Shown: positions 60,601 to 64,000 of the stretch, in pieces
How positions within the stretch are numbered: the stretch's first letter is position 1
Layout of the letters: every line of letters starts with the position of its first letter
NCBI GenBank assembly: GCA_963931865.1
Contig: OZ007510.1
Coordinates: 870,501-934,500 of the forward strand
Source: Axinella damicornis
Taxonomy: Eukaryota; Porifera; Demospongiae; Axinellida; Axinellidae
DNA length: 64,000 nucleotides
Reading direction: 5' to 3'
The notes under the pieces: model-generated
The model's database searches: none
What the model saw: the letters and a program-made list of their open reading frames with translations, nothing else
Told to the model about the DNA's origin: nothing
Program-made: the position numbers and the translations under genes

Positions 60601-62356
60601 TGCACACACAAGCATGCACACAAGCATTCACACACAAGCATGCACACACAAGCATGCACACGTGCACACAAGCATGCACACACACAAGCATGCACACACA
60701 CAAGCATGCACACACACAAGCATGCACACACACAAGCATGCACACGTACACACACATGCACATGCACCCAGATCATACTCCACAACACACATGCACATGC
60801 ACCCAGATCATACTCCACACGTACACACACACATGCACCCAGATCATACTCCACACTTACACACACATGCACATGCACCCAGATCATACTCCACACTTAC
60901 ACACACATGCACATGCACCCAGATCATACTCCACAAGTACACACACACACACATGCACCCAGATCATACTCCACACCTACACACACATGCACATGCACCC
61001 AGATCATACTCCACAAGTACACACACACACACATGCACCCAGATCATACTCCACAAGTACACACACACACACATGCACCCAGATCATACTCCACAAGTAC
61101 ACACACACACACATGCACCCAGATCATACTCCACACCTACACACACATGCACCCAGATCATACTCCACAAGTACACACACACACACATGCACCCAGATCA
61201 TACTCCACAAGTACACACACATGCACATGCACCCAGATCATACTCCACACGTACACACACATGCACATGCACCCAGATCATACTCCACACCTACACACAC
61301 ATGCACATGCAAGGGGTGGTCACTCCAATATGCTCTGTACTAAGAGCTGCGACCTGCGACCTGCGACCTGCGACCGGGTCACAAACTGTGACCGTCCAAA
61401 AACTGCCAGTGACCACGTGATCGCGCTGCTAAACTACCGGTGACCCTGTGACCGTCGCAAAAATCCACCGTGACTGCGTGACTTTTTGGTAGTATACGTA
61501 GTAATACGGTAAGCCACACCTACATCCGCCGTATACGGGGTCACAATCGCCGGTCGCAGCTCTAAGTACGGCGCTTATTGGCGTGACCACCCCTTGCACA
61601 TGCACCCAGATCATACTCCACACGTACACACACATGCACATGCACCCAGATCATACTCCACATGTACACACACACACACACACCCAGATCATACTCCACA
61701 TGTACACACACACACACACACACACCCAGATCATACTCCACATGTACACACACATGCACCCACTACACACACATGCACCCACTACACACACATGCACCCA
61801 CTATACACACACATGCACCCACTACACACACACACACACACCCAGATCATACTCCACACGTACACACATGCACCCAGATCATACTCCACATGTACACACA
61901 CACACACATGCACCCAGATCATACTCCACACGTACACACACACACACACACACACACATGCACCCAGATCATACTCCACACGTACACACACATGCACATG
62001 CACCCAGATCATACTCCACACGTACACACATGCACATGCACCCAGATCACACTCCACACGTACCCACACACGCACCCAGATCGCACCCAGATCGTACCCA
62101 CACACGCACCCAGATCGTACCCACACACGCACCCAGATCATACTCCACACGTACACACATGCACCCAGATCATACTCCACACACACATGCACCCAGATCA
62201 TACTCCACACATACACCTTAACTCTCTAGAAATTTGCTGCTGTATTCAGTTGCAGTGATCCTCTCGCAGCTGCTCCGAACGGACAGAATGGTGGGTACCT
62301 CAAGGAGTCTACAATCAACCAAGGAAGAGAACACAGACACTGACAGTGAATCGTAA
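30903..62356 (+). CDS. BBS10: BBS10-like chaperonin-family gene
   Basis: At least 22 exons in consistent phase. They read as one group II chaperonin fold: N-terminal FGPNG loop, GDGSKKMLLVLAEAL (in place of GDGTT), apical HLPGAPVTDSQV with FLIDRDFINPPE, FIHLSVESASPHSILLCAP, VAGGGAWEIALIRQLE, GVDCIHG, VWEPYSS, and a C-terminal acidic tail TDTDSES. Block order and local matches (RYVHL, PHSIVLCGP, GLPVSDS) favour BBS10 over MKKS or BBS12. BBS10 helps assemble the BBSome at cilia. The altered GDGTT loop suggests weak or no ATP hydrolysis. One or more exons are not found between 40795 and 48603 and between 59784 and 62256, where phases do not match. Human BBS10 has only two exons. Confidence 0.75.
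31864..32985. other. BBS10-like intron, nothing recognised
   Basis: Ordinary sequence with no array or inverted repeat that I can support. The intron 33057-33890 is likewise plain. Confidence 0.5.
32986..35985 (+). CDS. BBS10: BBS10-like exons 6-8 (intermediate domain)
   Basis: Exons 32986-33056 (SQALHQLQSAPLQSDI), 34672-34744 (DVTRLTRLTNFADIKLVSCK) and 35882-35985 (YHVKKKLTDLVSTLLF). Phase 1 at 34744 joins directly to 35882, giving LLDTCFGSQYS, which fits BBS10 spacing. An optional repeat exon between them is discussed under findings. Confidence 0.7.
33893..34350. repeat. Composite repeat with internal VNTR, copy 1
   Basis: The left flank GCTACTTCCCCCTCGTTC and GGACAGCTCTCTGTGC lead into a GATTGC(A/G)TCCGCTTCAGCTGCTGCTCCC array of about 27-30-bp units. 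It ends near TGTTCTCGAACATTCTT. The same arrangement occurs at 45930-46400. A poly-G run follows at 34468-34483. Confidence 0.8.
35207..35535. repeat. 33-bp minisatellite (ACCCGGCTACCGCCGGACGA unit)
   Basis: About ten nearly identical units. The frame QQTRLPPDDIF is open throughout, and an acceptor-like GTTGGCAG precedes it at 35200. BBS10 spacing is better without it, so I treat it as intronic. Confidence 0.85.
36142..36247. mobile_element. TAGTCTCG-variant element, 106 bp, 9-bp TSD
   Basis: Ends TAGTCTCGGCCCCAGACCCA and its inverse. Flanked by GTCAGACCT at 36133-36141 and 36248-36256. The interior contains GCGATCCG-type inner repeats. It is a divergent subfamily of the TAGCCTCG elements. 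Confidence 0.88.
36260..38080. other. BBS10-like intron
   Basis: No gene recognised. GATA/TAGATA-rich sequence at about 37930-38070 leads into the 14-bp repeat. Confidence 0.5.
38125..38272. repeat. 14-bp minisatellite (AGCTGCTCTGAGGT unit)
   Basis: About ten units end 23 bp before the acceptor of the exon at 38296. Confidence 0.93.
38296..39514 (+). CDS. BBS10: BBS10-like apical-domain exons (38296-38381, 38533-38589, 38658-38726, 39009-39095, 39439-39514)
   Basis: They encode MTVHLPGAPVTDSQVCPG, FLIDRDFINPPEDLQGL, FSMLLVLSGVGLEEADS, QTFDFFPKLLERIVLRIS, LVLCGGRVTPVAAQLFRANK and ILVVQ. The first pair matches the chaperonin apical motif GxPVxDSxVxxGxxxxKDFxxP. All junction phases (2,2,2,2,0) agree. 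One acceptor lies just after poly-C runs at 38922-38990. Confidence 0.8.
39801..40160. mobile_element. Diverged TAGCCTTG-family element
   Basis: Left TAGCCTTGTTCCCAGGCCCG, right GCCTGGGAACAAGCT. The interior shares AGCTTTTCGTCGCTTGCAGT and TAGAAAGATGGTAGAAAGAC with the elements at 40229, 53379 and 58889. The right end is altered and no target duplication is visible. Confidence 0.7.
40229..40620. mobile_element. TAGCCTCG-family element, 392 bp, 9-bp TSD
   Basis: Ends TAGCCTCGTTCCCAG and its inverse, flanked by GTGGTTACT at 40220-40228 and 40621-40629. The inner right arm has diverged from the left arm. No coding frame. Confidence 0.92.
40721..40795 (+). CDS. BBS10: BBS10-like exon (VPEDTLLAIAECSG)
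   Basis: Acceptor CATTGTGCAG, donor GTGAGT, phase 0 at both ends. Encodes MVPEDTLLAIAECSGSYPLS, then DVTAL. The 3' part of this exon and its donor are duplicated at 42796-42840. Confidence 0.75.
40886..41049. repeat. 43-bp array of palindromic element plus 9-bp spacer (copy 1)
   Basis: Units are TAGTCTGTTCCCAGACCC...CTGGGAACAAGACTA (34 bp, a palindrome) followed by TGGTTGCTG. There are three full units and a fourth with a shortened centre. The corresponding array in copy 2 is at 42933-43105 with four units. Confidence 0.9.
41261..41442. mobile_element. Tc1/mariner-like MITE, 182 bp, TA target duplication
   Basis: Ends CTGTCGATTTCACTTCGCTT and its inverse, flanked by TA on both sides. The paralogous copy at about 43260 reads GTTGCTACACTGG without the insertion and shows a single TA. 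Family assignment rests on the TA duplication. Confidence 0.88.
41620..41830 (-). other. Unrecognised open frame with donor, duplicated at about 43847-44045
   Basis: The minus frame reads MKARETLQLGEMEVTVRVDK and GRGTWFPEGLSQGVYK, and ends at a GTGAGT donor. Its second copy has a 1-nt deletion upstream (around 44008) that breaks the longer frame. No family is recognised; it may be non-coding. Confidence 0.2.
42404..42592. mobile_element. TAGCCTCG-family element, 189 bp
   Basis: Left TAGCCTCGTTCCCAGTCCCA, right GACTGGGAACAAGGCTA. It lies within the 85-bp repeat tract of copy 1. The 9-bp flanks CATCATACA and CATAACACA are similar but not identical. Confidence 0.75.
42796..42840 (+). pseudogene. 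Duplicated partial BBS10-like exon
   Basis: A 45-nt copy of the exon at 40721-40795. It encodes NTLLAIAECSDVTAL, has lost six codons by an 18-bp deletion between CAGTG repeats, and keeps GTGAGT at its 3' end. A CCTAG acceptor-like site precedes it. It is phase 0 at both ends, so it could be spliced without breaking the frame. Confidence 0.6.
43419..43808. mobile_element. TAGCCTCG-family element, 390 bp, 9-bp TSD with known empty site
   Basis: Ends TAGCCTCGTACCCAGGCCCA and its inverse, flanked by GCTGGTTGC at 43410-43418 and 43809-43817. The unoccupied site is preserved in copy 1 at 41588-41596. The interior is close to the element at 62800-63199. Confidence 0.95.
45061..45925. other. BBS10-like intron with poly-C run
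   Basis: A 29-nt C run at 45611-45639 is the main feature. No gene supported. Confidence 0.5.
45930..46400. repeat. Composite repeat with internal VNTR, copy 2
   Basis: Same layout as 33893-34350: GCTACTTCCCCCTCGTTCGC flank, CAGACAGCTCTCTGTGC, then GATTGCGTCCGCTTC/CTGCTGCTCCC units, ending near TGTTCTCAAACATTCTTTTG. Confidence 0.8.
46560..47010. repeat. 18-bp minisatellite (GAGCATGTCACCAACACT unit)
   Basis: About 22 units with shorter variants (GAGCATGTCACCT). It is itself organised in a higher-order block repeated at 46680-46850 and 46870-46990. Confidence 0.93.
47094..47218. mobile_element. Hairpin element (GATCTACTACGTCGA ends)
   Basis: Arms of about 40 bp (GATCTACTACGTCGAAGCAG, GAGGTTATGCG) are inverted on the right side. 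The centre contains GCCGAGGCGAAGCCGAGGC. This is a typical small MITE-like palindrome. Confidence 0.75.
47319..47391. mobile_element. Hairpin element (CCTTTGATGTACCG ends)
   Basis: A nearly perfect palindrome centred on TATGACGTCATA. It shares GAGGTTATCCTCCGC with the neighbouring hairpin at 47094-47218. Confidence 0.8.
47572..47931 (-). other. Unrecognised 119-codon minus-strand ORF
   Basis: Reads LKLNKDLLHIRTVVKVN and TVLVTVELAAFPDRHYVRIQ. It looks more protein-like than the surrounding frames but matches no family I know. It lies antisense in a BBS10-like intron. Confidence 0.2.
48068..48412. repeat. 42-bp minisatellite (GGGTGCTTGACCCAGGGTTT unit)
   Basis: Eight units. Open in several frames on both strands because 42 is a multiple of 3. 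Confidence 0.95.
48603..49659 (+). CDS. BBS10: BBS10-like exons 48603-48632 and 49557-49659
   Basis: A 30-nt micro-exon encodes RFIHLSVESA. The next exon encodes SPHSILLCAPASGFCRQLAR and LRVLHSWCCK. They correspond to BBS10 sequence reading YVHLGL and PHSIVLCGP. The phase-2 start of the first shows that the exon before it is missing from my list. Confidence 0.72.
49190..49545. repeat. 70-bp repeat (AGGCCCCAATACGACCACAC start)
   Basis: About five units, at 49201 (partial), 49271, 49341, 49411 and 49481, ending just before the acceptor of the exon at 49557. Confidence 0.93.
49660..50465. other. BBS10-like intron
   Basis: A TATGTATGGTACAT-type microrepeat lies at 49790-49900. No gene supported. 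Confidence 0.5.
50466..50575 (+). CDS. BBS10: BBS10-like exon with GGGA-E motif
   Basis: Encodes EECLMAVAGGGAWEIALIRQ, then LEKYNSGRGFI. GGGAxE is the conserved chaperonin equatorial motif. Donor GTAAGG in phase 2. Confidence 0.82.
50580..51980. other. BBS10-like intron
   Basis: It contains a 142-codon unrecognised minus frame (50591-51019), a 33-bp repeat (GCGAGCACTGCGGTGAACG unit, 51330-51450) and a short degraded TAGCCTCG-type palindrome at about 51732-51773. Confidence 0.5.
51985..52622. repeat. 42-bp minisatellite (GCTAGCCTCTAGTCCCAGGC unit)
   Basis: About 15 highly similar units. The unit contains TAGCCTCTAGTCCCAG, which resembles the TAGCCTCGTTCCCAG terminus and may derive from it. 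Confidence 0.95.
52948..53016. mobile_element. Short TAGCCTCG-family element, 69 bp
   Basis: Left TAGCCTCGTTCCCAGG, right CCTGGGGATGAGGCTA. No clear target duplication. Confidence 0.7.
53322..54242 (+). CDS. BBS10: BBS10-like exons 53322-53361, 53899-53982, 54188-54242
   Basis: They encode GSALWVAVKAIQK, then GLFAVPHTLYTSSLPLAHVK and AAAEFYC, then RVFTPGADVPYLGVDCIHG. GVDCIHG matches the chaperonin strand preceding the final WDP motif. Phases are 0, 0 and 1. A TAGCCTCG-family element inserted 8 bp after the first donor. Confidence 0.75.
53379..53775. mobile_element. TAGCCTCG-family element, 397 bp, 9-bp TSD
   Basis: Left TAGCCTCGTTCCCAGTCCCA, right its inverse with the last base changed. 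Flanked by CCCGTTCAG at 53370-53378 and 53776-53784. The interior is nearly identical to the element at 58889-59275. Arms of about 80 bp pair. Confidence 0.93.
54250..55090. other. BBS10-like intron
   Basis: No gene, array or inverted repeat that I can support. Confidence 0.5.
55098..55170. mobile_element. Hairpin (CATACATAACTGCTCAGTAC ends)
   Basis: Two arms of about 30 bp with one or two mismatches and a 14-bp loop. It could be a small MITE. Confidence 0.75.
55171..56370. other. BBS10-like intron
   Basis: A (TTTC)n tract lies at about 55863-55890. An unrecognised minus frame at 56133-56408 reads VYSTTDILAVCEVSATTLHD. Confidence 0.4.
56372..56990. repeat. About 52-bp minisatellite (CAACTGACCC(A/G)CTCAACTC core)
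   Basis: About 11 units. Each contains CAACTGAC (branch-point-like) followed by CTCAACTCTGCAG (acceptor-like). Confidence 0.9.
57000..58880. other. BBS10-like intron, no gene supported
   Basis: Two related segments at about 57815-57870 and 58003-58075 share AGGAAATAGC and CGAAAC blocks. Nothing else recognised. Confidence 0.4.
58889..59275. mobile_element. TAGCCTCG-family element, 387 bp, 9-bp TSD, nested
   Basis: Flanked by GCCTTGTTC at 58880-58888 and 59276-59284. The target itself is a minimal element of the same family: removing this insertion restores TAGCCTTGTTCCCAG...CTGGGAACAAGGCTA. Confidence 0.93.
59341..59665. repeat. 30-bp array of palindromic CTTGTACCCAGG/CCTGGGAACAAG units
   Basis: About 11 units. 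Each contains the two termini of the TAGCCTTG-type element facing each other. The array ends 65 bp before the BBS10-like exon at 59730. Confidence 0.92.
59730..59784 (+). CDS. BBS10: BBS10-like exon with WEPYSS motif
   Basis: Encodes RLKAVGDDWPVWEPYSS, equivalent to the chaperonin G-(I/V)WDP motif. The donor GTATCC is weak. It ends in phase 2, which does not fit the last exon, so a further small exon is expected downstream. Confidence 0.7.
59790..62215. repeat. CA-rich satellite region with higher-order units
   Basis: (CA)n with CGTACACA at 59790-60370, AAGCATGCACACAC units at 60388-60745, then units containing ATGCACCCAGATCATACTCC at 60763-61310 and 61601-62205. All ORFs here are repeat by-products. 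A small BBS10-like exon may be hidden here. Confidence 0.95.
61311..61595. mobile_element. MITE-like element inserted in the CA satellite, 285 bp
   Basis: Ends AAGGGGTGGTCACTCCAATA and CGTGACCACCCCTT. An inner pair GCTGCGACC / GGTCGCAGC is also inverted. GCACATGC (8 bp) lies on both sides, but the surrounding repeat makes that duplication only suggestive. Confidence 0.8.
62256..62356 (+). CDS. BBS10: BBS10-like terminal exon
   Basis: Acceptor TATTCAGTTGCAG. Encodes VILSQLLRTDRMVGTS, then SLQSTKEENTDTDSES and TAA at 62354-62356. It matches the last chaperonin helix (ACLILRVD-type) and the acidic C-terminal tail of BBS10. Confidence 0.75.
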
Positions 62357-62361
62357 CTGTT

Positions 62362-62482
62362 TTACAGCGTAACAACAGAACTCTTGGGGGGAAAGTGGTC
62401 CGCTAGCATTATCCCGTGTTCTCTGTGTACGTCCAGGTCCTGTATGTATCCAAACCAATAGATCACCAAACCAGAACCAAAT
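62362..62482 (-). CDS. CDIN1: CDIN1 terminal exon
   Basis: Acceptor ATCTTCACTAG. Encodes 39 residues after the split Arg, with the family block [14 protein letters not shown]. The stop codon (62364-62362) lies 5 bp from the BBS10-like stop. Confidence 0.9.
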
Positions 62483-64000
62483 CTAGTGAAGATACAAGAG
62501 TTCGTTATAATTATGACTCCTTTGCTCTGTGCAATATACCATATGGTTAGCTTCATATGTACGCAGGCTCTTCTTTAGCCTCGTTCCCAGTCCACCCCAA
62601 TTACCAAGAGCGCCTGGGAACGAGGCTAGCTCTTCTTAGGTATCGGGGATGACCACACTTTCAGCCAAGTACTTGATGAACAGGAGTACTGGGTACTGGG
62701 TACTCGATGAACATTGATGAATACCACCACTGCTTGCTAACTGGATTATGAATGCCAGGATGTTTTTTTTTCACAGCTGTTGTCAGTGGTTGAGGAATCT
62801 AGCCTCATACCCAGGCCCTCACGCGGAACGCGGAAGAGGGCCTGGTGACACATGGCAAAATTCCCGTATGTGCTCAGTCAGCATAATTGCGTAATCGATT
62901 ACATTCCTTACTTGGATGCATTCGAAATCACGCGGAAGGTAGCTGTTGGTGATGGCTAAGTAGCAAGTCCTTGCCAAGGAGCGACCAGAGGTGAGTCTTG
63001 AAGGCTAGAACAGCGGTTTTATCAAACGGCTACACTTTTCACGGGGTGAAGAATGTAATTACTACGCAGTAATTGGCAATGGACGAACGTGATTCGCCTA
63101 CCCGAAATCAAGACTGCTGAGCTCAGCACATACGGGAATTTTGCCATGTGTCACCAGGCCCTCTTCCGCGTTCCGCGTGAGGGCCTGGGTACGAGGCTAT
63201 GAGGAATCAGGGTCATAACTAACCATTTTTCAAACCAAAAGGGAGGGATAGGCTTGGGCAGATTATTCCTGCCTATTATTCTTTCATTTGATTCCCCTAA
63301 AACTTCCCATTATTCCCATAATCTAGTACCTATTATTCTCGAATTATTCTCAATATTATATTCAGTTTTGCATACAAACAGTCAAACGGGCAGAAACATT
63401 TCGGGCATGCGCAGCGAAGGACGCTCAATAGTGACCTCACTTCAACGCTGCATGTCATCCAAATCAGACTCCACACTAACAGACTGGATCTAGTACCACT
63501 GCTGGCAGCCATCATAGCAAATTATTTATGTAGCATGCGAAGTGGCAGTGGCGCGGTGTGCACTTGCACAATGATTGCAATTATACCAATTTCCACACCT
63601 ATTATTCCTGCATTATTCCGGAATCTCCCACTACAGTACCTATTATTATTCCGGAATAATCTGCCCAAGCCTAGTCAGGGATGTTGATAAACATTTCACC
63701 ACAGCTATAGGCCTTCCTGTAGTTGGACTGGAACTGAGACTAGGTTGGTCTGAAACAGGGCCAGAAGGCACCATACTCAAAAAGATGAGGCCATTATCCC
63801 AGAGTGATGTTACAGTCCTGTAACAGAAAACAGTCATTGCGGAAACTGATATCACCTGTTCTGGTAGCTCCAGAACTGCTCCTCGAGGTACTTGCTGTGG
63901 CTGTGGCTGTCTCCAAAAGAGGCCTTGCTCTCCACCCAGCCAACCACTTGCCCGTCCACTGCAATGGGTACTTCCAGCTTGAAATCTGGCGTCTTGTCAT
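62362..64000 (-). CDS. CDIN1: CDIN1 (C15orf41-type nuclease), last two exons
   Basis: Minus exons 64000-63856 (5' end outside the window) and 62482-62362. The first reads [26 protein letters not shown] and [14 protein letters not shown] plus ESK is the PD-(D/E)xK nuclease core. The second reads [20 protein letters not shown] and [10 protein letters not shown], ending with TAA. The split Arg codon (AG plus A) joins them. CDIN1 partners codanin-1 in the nucleus and is linked to congenital dyserythropoietic anaemia in humans. The intron 62483-63855 holds three inverted-repeat elements. Confidence 0.9.
62576..62628. mobile_element. TAGCCTCG-family element, 53 bp, 9-bp TSD
   Basis: Ends TAGCCTCGTTCCCAG and CTGGGAACGAGGCTA with a 22-bp centre. 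Flanked by GCTCTTCTT at 62567-62575 and 62629-62637. A very short copy, in the CDIN1 intron. Confidence 0.92.
62800..63199. mobile_element. TAGCCTCA/G-family element, 400 bp, 9-bp TSD
   Basis: Ends TAGCCTCATACCCAGGCCCT and its inverse. Flanked by TGAGGAATC at 62791-62799 and 63200-63208. Close relative of the element at 43419-43808. Confidence 0.94.
63249..63672. mobile_element. Inverted-repeat element (TAGGCTTGGGCAGATTATTC ends)
   Basis: About 21-bp exact terminal inverted repeats, with AT-rich TATTATTCC blocks repeated inside. No clear target duplication and no coding frame. It belongs to another family than the TAGCCTCG elements. Confidence 0.75.
63856..64000 (-). CDS. CDIN1: CDIN1 penultimate exon (catalytic core), partial
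   Basis: Donor GTGATATC. The frame is open to the window edge. Contains the acidic residue of PDF and the ESK pair expected to bind metal. Confidence 0.88.

Noticed and set aside
60093..61443. Several 300-400-codon His/Thr-rich ORFs
   Set aside because: They are translations of the CA satellite, open in many frames on both strands.
63697..63823. Plus-strand terminal-exon-like frame ([13 protein letters not shown])
   Set aside because: The BBS10-like protein already ends at 62356 with a fitting C-terminus. This frame lies antisense in the CDIN1 intron, with no upstream partner exon.

Overview
The window is animal nuclear DNA. It has many short exons with GT-AG introns in consistent phase, a TALE homeobox gene and a cilia-type chaperonin gene. 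There is no operon structure, CRISPR array or rRNA/tRNA gene that I can support. Split homeodomain and BEACH exons and the style of the introns fit an invertebrate. A sponge or other early-branching animal is my guess, but nothing seen here proves it. One 200-N assembly gap lies at 16071-16270.

Layout. (1) 1-17919, plus strand: the 3' part of a myotubularin-related pseudophosphatase gene, about 15 exons ending in a coiled coil and a PH domain. Its introns are swollen by minisatellites and by CT, CA and poly-G tracts. Two exons of an NBEAL-type BEACH domain sit inside the intron that splits the PH domain. (2) 17920-24340: no recognised gene; it holds a 1.2-kb foldback structure and several inverted-repeat elements. 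(3) 24478-30259, minus strand: an Iroquois-like TALE homeobox gene, at least four exons. (4) 30903-62356, plus strand: a BBS10-like chaperonin gene, at least 22 exons over 31 kb, head to head with the homeobox gene. Its introns carry a 2-kb tandem segmental duplication, many minisatellites and many small transposons. (5) 62362-64000, minus strand: the last two exons of CDIN1 (C15orf41-type nuclease), tail to tail with the BBS10-like gene; the two stop codons are 5 bp apart.

The most striking non-genic feature is a family of TIR-only elements of 34 to about 400 bp. They share the terminus TAGCCTCGTTCCCAG, or a close variant, and are flanked by exact 9-bp target duplications. Eight copies with perfect duplications are readable here. 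One insertion has its empty site preserved in the paralogous copy of the segmental duplication. A 34-bp minimal form has been amplified in tandem together with a 9-bp spacer. At least five other inverted-repeat types are present.

The genes do not form one pathway. BBS10 acts in BBSome assembly at cilia, Irx in transcription, the myotubularin protein in phosphoinositide and membrane biology, and CDIN1 with codanin-1 in the nucleus. All protein identities rest on reading motifs by eye against remembered families, not on a database search.
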